Assembly: GCA_963750295.1 (NCBI GenBank)
Contig: CAVVPY010000005.1
Coordinates: 124,001-188,000, forward strand
Direction: 5' to 3'
DNA: 64,000 bases
Origin: CAVVPY01 sp963750295
GTDB taxonomy: Bacteria > Actinomycetota > Actinomycetes > Mycobacteriales > Jatrophihabitantaceae
Numbering within the stretch: position 1 is the stretch's first letter; each line of letters begins with the position of its first letter. Positions 1 through 7,929 of this stretch are shown in pieces. Under the pieces are notes generated by a model. That model worked only from the letters and a program-made list of their open reading frames with translations, did not search any database and was not told where the DNA came from. A program made the translations under genes and the position numbers.

Positions 1-1881
1 CGCGGCCTGCACCACCTGGTCTGGGAGGTCGTCGACAACTCCGTCGATGAAGCGCTGGGCGGGCACTGCGACCGGATCGAGGTGACCCTGCGCGCCGACG
101 GCGGGATCCGGGTGGCTGACAACGGCCGCGGCATGCCGGTCGACATGCACCCCACGCAGAAAAAGCCGACGGTCGAAGTCATCCTCACCGTCCTGCACGC
201 AGGCGGGAAGTTCGACGGCAAGGCCTACGCGGTCTCCGGCGGTCTGCACGGCGTCGGGGTCTCGGTCGTCAACGCGCTCAGCAGCCGGCTCGAGGTCGAG
301 ATCGACCGCGACGGCTTCCACTGGAGCCAGCCCTACGTCGCGCAGAAGCCCGCCGGTCCGCTGGCCAAGGGTGAGAAGTCCACCAAGCACGGCACGCAGG
401 TTACGTTCTGGGCCGACGAGACGATCTTCGAGACCACGACCTACAACTTCGAGACGATCAGCCGACGTCTGCAAGAGATGGCGTTCCTGAACCGCGGCCT
501 GACGATCGTGCTCCGCGACGAGCGCGCCGAGAAGGTCGTCGACGAGGACGACGCCGAGTCGACACCGCAGGCGAGCAAGGCGCCGAAAGAAGTCACGTAC
601 CACTACGCCGGCGGTATCGCCGACTTCGTCAAGCACCTCAACGCGACGAAGGCGCCGATCCACACCGTCCCGATCTATTTCACCGACGAGGACGTTGCCA
701 ACTTGGCGTCTGTCGAGATCGCGATGCAGTGGAACGGCACTTACTCCGAGAGCGTCTACACCTTCGCCAACACGATCAACACGGTCGAGGGCGGAACCCA
801 CGAAGAGGGCTTCCGCGCCGCGCTGACCAACGTGGTCAACCGGTGGGCGATCGACAAGAAGATCATCAAGAACACGGCAGAAGACCGCTTCAGCGGCGAC
901 GACATTCGTGAAGGCCTTGCCGCGATCGTGTCGATCAAGCTCGGCGAGCCGCAGTTCGAGGGGCAGACGAAGGCCAAGCTCGGCAACTCGTCGGCAAAGA
1001 CGTTCGTGCAGCAGGTGTGCAACGAGAAGCTCAATGCCTGGTTCGAGCAGAACCCGTCCGACGCGAAGACCGTGGTCAACAAGATCTCGCAGGCGGCGCG
1101 GGCCCGGAAGGCCGCGCAACAGGCCCGCAAGCTGTCGCGCAAGAATGCGCTCGACACGTTCGGTATGCCGGGCAAGCTGGCCGACTGCCGCTCGACCGAT
1201 CCCGGCGAGAGCGAGCTCTACATCGTCGAGGGCGACTCGGCAGGCGGTTCGGCGAAGTCCTGCCGCGACTCGATGTTCCAGGCGATCCTGCCGATCCGCG
1301 GCAAGATCATCAACGTCGAGAAGTCGCGCATCGACCGGGTGTTGAAGAACAACGAGGTCCAGTCGCTGATCACCGCGCTGGGCACCGGCATCCACGACGA
1401 GTTCGACGTGACAAAACTGCGCTATCACAAGATCGTGCTGATGGCCGACGCCGACGTCGACGGCCAGCACATCACCACCTTGCTGCTGACGCTGCTGTTC
1501 CGGTTCATGCGTCCGCTGATCGAGGCCGGGCACGTCTACCTCGCCGCTCCGCCGCTGTACAAGATCAAGTGGAGCAAGGGCGACCCGAGCTACGTCTACT
1601 CCGACAAGGAGCGCGACGGCCTGGTCAAAGCCGGCCAGGAGACCGGCCGCCGGCTGGCGAAGGACGACCCGATCCAGCGGTACAAGGGTCTCGGCGAGAT
1701 GAACTCCAAGGAGCTGTGGGAGACCACGATGGACCCGTCGAACCGGATCCTGCGCCTGGTCACACTCGACGACGCCGCGACCGCGGATGAGCTGTTCAGC
1801 GTGCTGATGGGTGAGGACGTCGAGGCACGACGCTCGTTCATCATCCGCAATGCCAAGGATGTGCGGTTCCTTGACATCTGA
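1..1881 (+). CDS. gyrB: DNA gyrase subunit B (5' end outside window)
   Basis: GyrB is the ATPase half of gyrase, which introduces negative supercoils and pairs with GyrA. The frame is open from base 1, so about 40 N-terminal codons lie to the left. GHKL ATPase motifs are visible: VVDNSVDEALGG (Mg/ATP helix), DNGRGMPVD, and GGLHGVGVSVVNALS (ATP lid). The C-terminal TOPRIM domain shows YIVEGDSAGGSAK with the catalytic Glu and MADADVDGQH with the DxD metal site, followed by QRYKGLGEMN. A hydrophilic Asp/Glu/Ser/Pro stretch near 540-590 interrupts the transducer region and is probably a lineage insert. gyrA follows 89 bp downstream on the same strand, the usual actinobacterial order next to oriC. 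The identity is secure; only the start is missing. Confidence 0.98.
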   Translation, partial: RGLHHLVWEVVDNSVDEALGGHCDRIEVTLRADGGIRVADNGRGMPVDMHPTQKKPTVEVILTVLHAGGKFDGKAYAVSGGLHGVGVSVVNALSSRLEVEIDRDGFHWSQPYVAQKPAGPLAKGEKSTKHGTQVTFWADETIFETTTYNFETISRRLQEMAFLNRGLTIVLRDERAEKVVDEDDAESTPQASKAPKEVTYHYAGGIADFVKHLNATKAPIHTVPIYFTDEDVANLASVEIAMQWNGTYSESVYTFANTINTVEGGTHEEGFRAALTNVVNRWAIDKKIIKNTAEDRFSGDDIREGLAAIVSIKLGEPQFEGQTKAKLGNSSAKTFVQQVCNEKLNAWFEQNPSDAKTVVNKISQAARARKAAQQARKLSRKNALDTFGMPGKLADCRSTDPGESELYIVEGDSAGGSAKSCRDSMFQAILPIRGKIINVEKSRIDRVLKNNEVQSLITALGTGIHDEFDVTKLRYHKIVLMADADVDGQHITTLLLTLLFRFMRPLIEAGHVYLAAPPLYKIKWSKGDPSYVYSDKERDGLVKAGQETGRRLAKDDPIQRYKGLGEMNSKELWETTMDPSNRILRLVTLDDAATADELFSVLMGEDVEARRSFIIRNAKDVRFLDI

Positions 1882-1970
1882 CGGTCAGGTTCCGGGGGCG
1901 GCGTCCAGGTCAACGGTGGCTCTGGGGCAGATGACGACGCAACGAGCACGATCGAGAGTGGGACTGACGC

Positions 1971-4454
1971 ATGACTGACATCACCGAGCCGCCGCAGTAC
2001 GACCGCATCGAGCCGGTCGACATCCAGACGGAGATGCAGCGCAGCTACATCGACTACGCGATGTCGGTCATCGTCGGGCGGGCGTTGCCGGACGTGCGCG
2101 ACGGGCTCAAGCCGGTGCACCGCAAGATCCTCTACGGGATGTACGACTCGGGTTTCCGCCCGGACCGCAACTACGTCAAGTGCGGCCGCGTGGTCGGCGA
2201 CGTCATGGGCAACTACCACCCGCACGGGGATTCGGCGCTGTACGACGCGCTCGTCCGGATGGCGCAGCCCTGGTCGCTGCGCTACCCCCTGATCGACCCG
2301 CAGGGCAACTTCGGCTCGCCCGGCAACGACCCGGCCGCGGCCTACCGCTACACCGAGTGCCGGCTGCAGAACCTCGCCATGGAGATGTTGCGCGACATCG
2401 ACGAGGAGACCGTCGATTTCACGCCGAACTACGCAGGTAACACCGTCGAGCCGGTCATCCTGCCCGCACGCTTCCCGAACCTGCTGGTCAACGGGTCCGA
2501 GGGCATCGCGGTCGGCATGGCCACGCGGATCCCGCCGCACAACCTGCGCGAGGTCGCCTCCGGCGTCGTGTGGGCGCTGGACCACCCGGACGCGACGCAC
2601 GAGGAACTGCTCACCGAGTTGATCAGGCTCGTGCCCGGGCCCGACTTCCCGACCCGCGGCCTGATCGTCGGACGAGAGGGCGTCGAGGACGCCTACCGCA
2701 CCGGCCGCGGCTCGATCCGCATGCGCGCGGTCGTCGAGGTGGAGGAGGACCAGAAGGGCGCAACCATCCTGGTCGTCACCGAACTGCCGTACCAGGTGAA
2801 CCCCGACAACCTCGTCGAGTCGATCGCCGCGCTGGTCAAGGAAGGCAAGATCGCCGGCATCCGGGCGATCCACAACGAGAGCTCCGACCGCATCGGCATG
2901 CGGATCGTGATCACCCTCTCGCGCGATGCCGTCGCCAAGGTCGTGCTGAACAACCTGTTCAAGCACACTCAGCTGCAGACGACCTTCGGCGCGAACATGC
3001 TCGCGATCGTCGACGGTGTGCCGCGCACGCTGCGGCTGGACCAGTTCGTGTCCTTCTACGTCGAGCACCAGATCGACGTCATCGTCCGGCGTACCCGGTT
3101 CCGGCTGCGAAAGAAGGAAGAGCGCGCCCACATCCTGCGCGGCTACCTCAAGGCGCTCGATCAGCTCGACGCGGTGATCGCGCTGATCCGGAGTTCGCCC
3201 TCGGCCGAGGAGGCGCGCGGCGGGCTGATGACGCTGCTCGCGATCGACGAGCTTCAGGCCAACGCGATCCTCGACCTGCAGCTTCGGCGGCTCGCGGCCC
3301 TCGAGCGTCAGCGGATCATCGACGAGGCGGCCGAGATCGAGACCGAGATCGCCGATCTGAGCGACATCCTGGCCAAGCCCGGACGTCAGCGGCAGATCAT
3401 CCGCGACGAACTGAGCGAGATCGTCGACAAGTTCGGCGACGACCGGCGCACCCGCATCGTCCCGCACGACGGCGACGTCTCGATGGAAGACCTCATCGCG
3501 CAGGAGGACGTGGTCGTCACGATCACGCGCACCGGCTACGCCAAGCGCACCAAGACCGACCTCTACCGGGCCCAGCGGCGCGGCGGGAAGGGGGTGCAGG
3601 GCGCGAACCTGCGCACCGACGACATCGTGTCGCACTTCTTCGTCAGCTCTACGCACGACTGGATCCTGTTCTTCACGAACAAGGGCCGGGTCTACCGAGC
3701 GAAGGCCTACGAGCTGCCCGAGGCCAACCGCAACGCGCGCGGGCAGCACGTCGCGAACCTGCTGGCCTTCCAGCCCGGCGAGCAGATCGCCAACGTCATC
3801 GCGCTCAAGAACTACGAGCAGTCCCCCTACCTCGTCCTCGCGACCAAGCACGGACTGGTCAAGAAGTCCGAACTGACGTTGTTCGACTCGAACCGCAGCG
3901 GCGGCATCGTGGCGGTCAACCTGCGTGAGGACGACGAGCTGATCGGCGCGGCCCTGATCTCGGCCGAGGACGACCTGCTGCTCATCAGCCGCAAGGCGAT
4001 GTCGATCCGGTTCCATGCCAAGGACGACACCCTTCGTCCGATGGGCCGGGCCACCTCCGGTGTCGTGGGGATGCGGTTCAACGACGCTGACGAACTGCTG
4101 TCGATGCTGGTCGTGCGTGACGACCTCGACGACGTCGAGATCCTGGTCGCCACCGAGGGTGGCTTCGCCAAGCGGACCAAGATCAGCGAGTACCCGGTGC
4201 AGGGCCGAGGCGGTAAGGGGGTTCTGACCGCGCGTATCGTGTCCACCCGAGGTGGATTGGTCGGAGCGGTCGCGGTGTCCGGCAAGGACGAGATCTACGG
4301 GATCACGTCCGACGGTGTGGTGATCCGCACCAAGGCCGCGGAAGTCCGGCGCGCCCAGCGACAGACCATGGGCGTGCGGTTGATGAATCTGCCGGACGGG
4401 GTCAACGTGGTGGCTTTGGCGCGCAACGCCGACGAACCGGACGAGCAGGAGTAG
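1971..4454 (+). CDS. gyrA: DNA gyrase subunit A
   Basis: This is the DNA-cleaving subunit of gyrase, 827 residues, a normal length. The catalytic tyrosine is Tyr127 in AAAYRYTE. The quinolone-resistance region reads HPHGDSALYD with Ser88 and Asp92, which correspond to E. coli Ser83 and Asp87, so the susceptible residues are present. This differs from mycobacteria, where an Ala occupies the Ser site. The GyrA box QRRGGKGVQG lies near residue 533 and marks the DNA-wrapping C-terminal domain. The ATG at 1971 gives the family N-terminus, with IQTEMQRSYIDYAMSVIV close behind. Its stop lies 2 bp before the next gene, so the two are probably cotranscribed. Confidence 0.98.
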   Translation: MTDITEPPQYDRIEPVDIQTEMQRSYIDYAMSVIVGRALPDVRDGLKPVHRKILYGMYDSGFRPDRNYVKCGRVVGDVMGNYHPHGDSALYDALVRMAQPWSLRYPLIDPQGNFGSPGNDPAAAYRYTECRLQNLAMEMLRDIDEETVDFTPNYAGNTVEPVILPARFPNLLVNGSEGIAVGMATRIPPHNLREVASGVVWALDHPDATHEELLTELIRLVPGPDFPTRGLIVGREGVEDAYRTGRGSIRMRAVVEVEEDQKGATILVVTELPYQVNPDNLVESIAALVKEGKIAGIRAIHNESSDRIGMRIVITLSRDAVAKVVLNNLFKHTQLQTTFGANMLAIVDGVPRTLRLDQFVSFYVEHQIDVIVRRTRFRLRKKEERAHILRGYLKALDQLDAVIALIRSSPSAEEARGGLMTLLAIDELQANAILDLQLRRLAALERQRIIDEAAEIETEIADLSDILAKPGRQRQIIRDELSEIVDKFGDDRRTRIVPHDGDVSMEDLIAQEDVVVTITRTGYAKRTKTDLYRAQRRGGKGVQGANLRTDDIVSHFFVSSTHDWILFFTNKGRVYRAKAYELPEANRNARGQHVANLLAFQPGEQIANVIALKNYEQSPYLVLATKHGLVKKSELTLFDSNRSGGIVAVNLREDDELIGAALISAEDDLLLISRKAMSIRFHAKDDTLRPMGRATSGVVGMRFNDADELLSMLVVRDDLDDVEILVATEGGFAKRTKISEYPVQGRGGKGVLTARIVSTRGGLVGAVAVSGKDEIYGITSDGVVIRTKAAEVRRAQRQTMGVRLMNLPDGVNVVALARNADEPDEQE

Positions 4455-4456
4455 CG

Positions 4457-5209
4457 ATGACGACACCGCCCTTCGGTGGCACCACCGCTCCGCCGAGTAC
4501 GCAGTCGCCGAGTACGCAGTCGCTGCCGGCGGACCCGGGCACTGACGGCACGAAGCCCGACGGGGCCGGGCCCGACCTGACCAAGCCGGAGACCGCCAAG
4601 GCCGACGTGGCCAAGCCCGACCTGGCCAAGCCCGACCTGGCCAAGCCCGAGACCGCCACGTCGCCGTCCTCGGCGGACGAGTTCGGCGCGACGACGATTT
4701 CCGGGTCGCCACGCACGGCGACCGAACCGGTGCAGGAGCGGTCCGCTCCGCCGACCACGGCCACCCAACCGCCGGTCGCCGTGCCCGGTGTACCGGCAAG
4801 CGGCGATGGGCACCCGACGACGTCCTCCATCCGGGGCATCCGAGCCGGCCGAAGCCGCGGGCCGCGGCGGGCCAGACTGCAGATCAGGCACATCAACCCG
4901 GTTACCGTCCTGAAGTTCTCGTGCGTCCTGGCGATCGCGCTGTTCTTCGTCTGGCTGATCATCATCGGCGTTCTGTTCGGCATCCTCGACGCCGCCGGCG
5001 TCATCGATCACGTCAACGAGACCGTGACCACGCTGAACGGCACCGGCGCCAAGGCGCCGATCACGGCCGGGATCGTGTTCGGTGGGGCGGCGATCATCGG
5101 AGTGATCAACATCGTGTTGTTCATCGCCCTGTCGACGATCGGAGCGGTCATCTACAACCTGTGCGCCGATCTGGTCGGTGGGGTCGAGATCACGCTCTCG
5201 GAGCGGTGA
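4457..5209 (+). CDS. DUF3566 membrane protein downstream of gyrA
   Basis: A 250-residue protein in the position of M. tuberculosis Rv0007. Residues 1-140 are a low-complexity, Pro/Thr/Lys-rich cytoplasmic tail containing repeats of the type AKPDLAKPDL, coded by 15-bp direct DNA repeats near 4615-4650. The C-terminal part is the DUF3566 domain, starting at RLQIRHINPVTVL, with two strong membrane segments (SCVLAIALFFVWLIIIGVLF and IGVINIVLFIALSTIGAVIY). Function is not established; the family is almost always located beside gyrA in actinobacteria. It starts 2 bp after gyrA, implying translational coupling. The repeat-rich tail is likely to vary between strains. Confidence 0.9.
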   Translation: MTTPPFGGTTAPPSTQSPSTQSLPADPGTDGTKPDGAGPDLTKPETAKADVAKPDLAKPDLAKPETATSPSSADEFGATTISGSPRTATEPVQERSAPPTTATQPPVAVPGVPASGDGHPTTSSIRGIRAGRSRGPRRARLQIRHINPVTVLKFSCVLAIALFFVWLIIIGVLFGILDAAGVIDHVNETVTTLNGTGAKAPITAGIVFGGAAIIGVINIVLFIALSTIGAVIYNLCADLVGGVEITLSER

Positions 5210-5260
5210 CCTGAACGGGTTTTGGAACGCTCTGATCGGCCAGGTAGGGTTTCGGCGCAC

Positions 5261-5334
5261 GGGCCTGTAGCTCAGACGGTTAGAGCGCATCCCTGATAAG
5301 GATGAGGCCGGAGGTTCAAGTCCTCCCAGGCCCA
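5261..5334 (+). tRNA. ileT: tRNA-Ile (anticodon GAT)
   Basis: A 74-nt cloverleaf. The acceptor stem GGGCCTG pairs with CAGGCCC, followed by discriminator A5334. The anticodon stem CATCC/GGATG encloses loop CTGATAA with anticodon GAT at 5295-5297. The T stem GGAGG/CCTCC encloses TTCAAGT. The 3' CCA is not encoded. tRNA-Ile and tRNA-Ala next to gyrA is the usual actinobacterial arrangement. Confidence 0.97.
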
Positions 5335-5390
5335 CGGATGCCGCTCCGCAGCAGCGCGGCGACGAGCATCGAAGGAGGTGGACGGCAGCG

Positions 5391-5513
5391 ATGAAGCGCC
5401 TGGTCGTCCTGATCGCCGGCCTCGCCGGCGCGGCTGTCGCGATCCTGCGGCGGCGCAAGAGCGCGGCCGACACCGAGCTGTGGCGCGAGGCCACCTCCGA
5501 CACGTCACACTGA
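5391..5513 (+). CDS. DLW-39 family small protein (40 aa)
   Basis: A 40-codon gene between the two tRNAs. A strong ribosome site, GAAGGAGGT, lies 11 nt before the ATG at 5391. The peptide starts with a hydrophobic segment (MKRLVVLIAGLAGAAVAIL), then a basic RRRK cluster, and ends with ELWREATSD. This matches the DLW-39 family, short actinobacterial proteins named for a DLW motif near the C-terminus and found at this locus after gyrA. Here the motif is ELW instead of DLW. It probably has a single membrane anchor. The function of the family is unknown. Confidence 0.82.
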   Translation: MKRLVVLIAGLAGAAVAILRRRKSAADTELWREATSDTSH

Positions 5514-5528
5514 GATGGCCCCCGCCGC

Positions 5529-5601
5529 GGGGACGTAGCTCAACTGGTAGAGCACCGCCTTTGCAAGGCGGGGGTTGAGGGTTCGAGTCCCTTCGTCTCC
5601 A
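5529..5601 (+). tRNA. alaT: tRNA-Ala (anticodon TGC), integration target
   Basis: A 73-nt cloverleaf. The acceptor GGGGACG/CGTCTCC contains the G3-U70 wobble that identifies tRNA-Ala. The anticodon stem CCGCC/GGCGG holds loop TTTGCAA with anticodon TGC at 5562-5564. The T arm is GAGGG-TTCGAGT-CCCTT. Bases 5560-5601, from the anticodon loop to the discriminator, are repeated exactly at 11250-11291, so this gene is the attachment site of the element to its right. The tRNA remains complete after integration. Confidence 0.97.
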
Positions 5602-5602
5602 C
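5560..5602 (+). repeat. attL (43-bp direct repeat in tRNA-Ala)
   Basis: The 43 bases from the anticodon loop of tRNA-Ala to two bases past the acceptor stem are identical to 11250-11292. The match stops at 5559 (C versus A) and at 5603 (A versus G). A 3' tRNA half as crossover core is typical for tyrosine-recombinase integration. Confidence 0.92.
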
Positions 5603-5610
5603 AGATAGAG

Positions 5611-5696
5611 GGCCCAGATTCACTGGCCTACAGCGGCCCGGCGGGCCGTGCCGAGTTCGACGACGTCGGTCGTGGGCAACGGATGGGCAACGCGAT
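5611..5696 (+). repeat. att-flanking repeats, left side (possible integrase arm sites)
   Basis: Two segments here recur near the right att. Bases 5611-5640 match 11191-11220 at 21 of 30 positions, with the core TTGGCCTCCAGCGG seen on the right and CTGGCCTACAGCGG on the left. Bases 5671-5696 match 11121-11146 at 23 of 26 positions; each copy itself contains two GGCAAC direct repeats. They overlap the end of the integrase gene. They could be arm-type integrase binding sites; this is inference. Confidence 0.45.
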
Positions 5697-6297
5697 CGGC
5701 GAGCGCCGCCGCGCGGGCGGCGTCCATCGCGTCCGCGACGACGTCCAGCCGGTCGCCCATGAGGTGGCCGTAGAGGTCGAACGTCATGGTTGCTGACTTG
5801 TGCCCGAGCATCTGCTGCACGACCTTCACGTCGGCACCTGAGGCGATCGCGAGGGACGCCGCGGTGTGCCGGAGCGCATGCGGGTGAAGTCCTTCGATGC
5901 CGAGCGCCTTGGCAGCTGGGTCGAGGGCTGCACGGCGGAAGTTGCGGACGCGCAAGACGCCACCGCGCGGCGCACTGAACACCAGGGCGTCAGCGGGCTT
6001 GCCGGCGACGTGCACGGCGAGTTCGTCGACGAGGAAGCGGTGGACCGGGACGTCCCGTCGTTCGTGCCCCTTTGGCGTCCCCCACACCAGTCCGCGTCCG
6101 CTGACCTCGGTGACCGATTCGGCGATGGTCGCTCGGCGGCGCATCAGGTCGAGCCGCCCAACCCGGAGGGCAGCCAGCTCGCCGAACCTCACACCGGTGT
6201 ACGCGACGAACAGGACCGCGAGCCGGTACTCGCCGCAGAGGTCGGCGAGTGTCGCGATCTGCTCGTGTGTCAGGTAAAGGTGCTCGCGCTTGACCAC
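5620..6297 (-). pseudogene. int: Tyrosine integrase, catalytic (C-terminal) half
   Basis: A 225-residue frame holding a complete tyrosine recombinase catalytic domain: AYTGVRFGELAAL (Arg I), TPKGHERRDVPV (Lys region), HALRHTAAS (HxxR), MLGHKSATMTFDLYGHL (His/Trp-type box and nucleophile Tyr). All catalytic residues are present. The frame can be read upstream through LPR-VVKRE, the usual linker between domains, then meets a stop, so the N-terminal arm-binding and core-binding domains are missing. A matching core-binding domain is on the opposite strand immediately to the right. The gene ends about 20 bp from attL, the standard place for an integrase. A start at GTG 6297 may still produce a catalytic fragment, but full function is unlikely. 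Confidence 0.8.
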
Positions 6298-6620
6298 ACG
6301 AGGCAGTCACGATCACCGTCGGCGACCTCGCCAACCAATGGCTCGCCGGCAAGGTCAACCTCAAACCATCCACGGCCGAGCGATACCGGGTGATCATCCG
6401 CGTGCAGGTCGAACCACGCTGGGGGCCGGTGCGCCTGGCCGACGTGCAGCACAGCGCGGTCCAGCTGTGGGTCGGCGAACTGGCGGAAACCTTGTCAGCA
6501 GCGAGCGTGCAGAAGGCTCATCGTGTCCTGTCGCTGATCCTCGCCGCCGCTGTTCGCGACGGCAGGCTCAGCCGCAACCCGGCCGCGGACATTTCCCTCC
6601 CCCACAGTGCCCGGCGCACG
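6294..6620 (+). pseudogene. Integrase core-binding (N-terminal) half, inverted relative to its partner
   Basis: The plus frame opens after a stop at 6291 and reads TITVGDLANQWLAGK, then KPSTAERYRVIIRVQVEPRW, VQLWVGELAETLSAASV and LIAAAVRDGRLSRNPAADISLP-like sequence. This is the SAM-like core-binding domain of a tyrosine integrase. It ends at the Leu-Pro linker where the catalytic domain should follow; instead the frame runs on into unrelated sequence. There is no good start codon before GTG 6390. The domain and the minus-strand catalytic half start almost back to back near 6300, the arrangement expected if a segment of about 300 bp was inverted within one gene. Two unrelated integrase remnants are the alternative. 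Confidence 0.68.
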
Positions 6621-6719
6621 GCCGCCAAGTCAGTGCTCTTCACGCTGGTCCCTCCGGGTTGCTCGGCGCCGAGACTATCGCCTCCCTGCTTCCGCTTATC
6701 GTCGGATTCCGTCGCCTAC

Positions 6720-6783
6720 GGAAGCAAGGTATTTCCGGAAACGCCTTGCTTCCGCGGTGAACGGAATCATAGAATTTCCGGAA
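6720..6783 (+). promoter_or_regulatory. Palindromic operator and promoter before the AbiEi-like gene
   Basis: A perfect 10-bp inverted repeat, GGAAGCAAGG at 6720-6729 and CCTTGCTTCC at 6744-6753, encloses a second perfect palindrome TTTCCGGAAA at 6732-6741. TTTCCGGAA recurs at 6775-6783. A -10-like TAGAAT lies at 6770-6775, partly covered by the second copy, about 40 bp before the start codon. Two spaced palindromes over a promoter suit autorepression by the downstream antitoxin-type protein, as known for AbiEi. The binding protein is inferred. Confidence 0.55.
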
Positions 6784-6816
6784 GGATCGACGACGGCAGG
6801 CCGGAAGGAGGAGACG

Positions 6817-7929
6817 ATGCCCCCCAAGCAGAACGCCCCAGTCGGCGAGGAGCAGATCCTCCAGGCCGCGCTCGCGCAGCTGGCCAAACGTCTGCCCGCG
6901 GGTTGGACCGCTGACGTGCAGTACGAAGGCGTCCGCGGGCAGTTGCGGGGCGACGCCATTGTGGTCCTCACCTCTTCAGATGGTCAGCAAGCCACCTTGT
7001 ACGCAGAAACGAAACGCACCCTTGTCACGAGGGACCTGAGCTCACTCGTCGACCAACTGAGACGCTTCATCGACGCTGCGGTGGAGGGGGATCGCGACGC
7101 CGTGCTCGCGCCGTTGGTCGTGGCTCGCTACCTGGCACCACCACTGCAGGCTTGGCTCACCGAACGCGATGTGTCGTACGTCGACGCTGCCGGGAACATG
7201 CGGATCGCAGTACCGAAGCCCGCGCTGTTCCTGCGCGACGTCGGCGCGCAGAAGGATCCATGGCGAGGGCCTGGACGGCCGAAAGGCAACCTGAAGGGCG
7301 CGTCGGCAGCACGTGTCGTGCGTGCGCTCGTCGACTTCCGCCCGCCGTACACGGTCCCGGCTCTAATGAAGCTGGCGGGGACCCCCAGCGGCAACACCTA
7401 TCGCGCGATCGAGTTCATCGAGGAACAGGACCTCGTGACCCGAGAAGGCGGAGAGGTTCGAGACGTGCGCTGGCGCGCTCTGCTCGAACGCTGGTCGAAG
7501 GACTACAGCTTTTCGACGCTCGTTGGCAGGAGCACGTACCTCGCGCCCCGTGGGCTACCGGACCTGATGCGGCGCCTGGCGGAACTTGAGGAGGACAGCC
7601 CTGCGGGGCGGTACGCCATCACAGGATCACTGGCCACGCCCAAGTGGGAGTCGTACGCACCGGCGAAGACCGCGATGATCTACGCGGAAAGGCCCGACCA
7701 ACTGGTTGCCTATGCCGACCTCCGGCAGGTCGATGCCGGCACGAACGTCATCATCGCGCGTGCTGGCGAGACAGCCGCGTTCGACCGCGTGCAACGACTC
7801 GACGGGGCCGTGGTCGTGGCACCGAGCCAGGCGGCGGTCGATCTGCTCACCTCGCCTGGGCGCGGTCCCGAGGAAGGCCGCGCCCTCCTGGATTGGATGG
7901 AAAAGAATGAATCCGCCTGGCGAAAGTGA
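6817..7929 (+). CDS. AbiEi-like antitoxin with nuclease-like N-terminal domain and winged helix
   Basis: A 370-residue protein starting at ATG 6817 behind a strong GGAAGGAGG. Residues 1-140 look like a PD-(D/E)xK fold: Asp46 in RGDAIVVL, then Glu64 and Lys66 in LYAETKRTL, and the conserved VSYVDAAGNMRI strand. Residues 165-215 are a winged helix (LVDFRPPYTVPALMKLAG, TYRAIEFIEEQDLVTR). The C-terminal region (RYAITGSLATPKWESYAPA to ALLDWMEKNESAW) resembles the C-terminal domain of AbiEi antitoxins of type IV systems. It overlaps the nucleotidyltransferase gene by 23 nt, the standard antitoxin-first order. It likely represses its own promoter and neutralises the partner. Whether the nuclease-like site is active is unknown. 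Confidence 0.68.
   Translation: MPPKQNAPVGEEQILQAALAQLAKRLPAGWTADVQYEGVRGQLRGDAIVVLTSSDGQQATLYAETKRTLVTRDLSSLVDQLRRFIDAAVEGDRDAVLAPLVVARYLAPPLQAWLTERDVSYVDAAGNMRIAVPKPALFLRDVGAQKDPWRGPGRPKGNLKGASAARVVRALVDFRPPYTVPALMKLAGTPSGNTYRAIEFIEEQDLVTREGGEVRDVRWRALLERWSKDYSFSTLVGRSTYLAPRGLPDLMRRLAELEEDSPAGRYAITGSLATPKWESYAPAKTAMIYAERPDQLVAYADLRQVDAGTNVIIARAGETAAFDRVQRLDGAVVVAPSQAAVDLLTSPGRGPEEGRALLDWMEKNESAWRK

Noticed and set aside
1596..4799. Minus-strand open frame of 1067 codons
   Set aside because: It is the exact antisense of gyrB end and gyrA; its Arg/Asp/Val-rich translation is a product of GC-rich third positions and has no family motifs.
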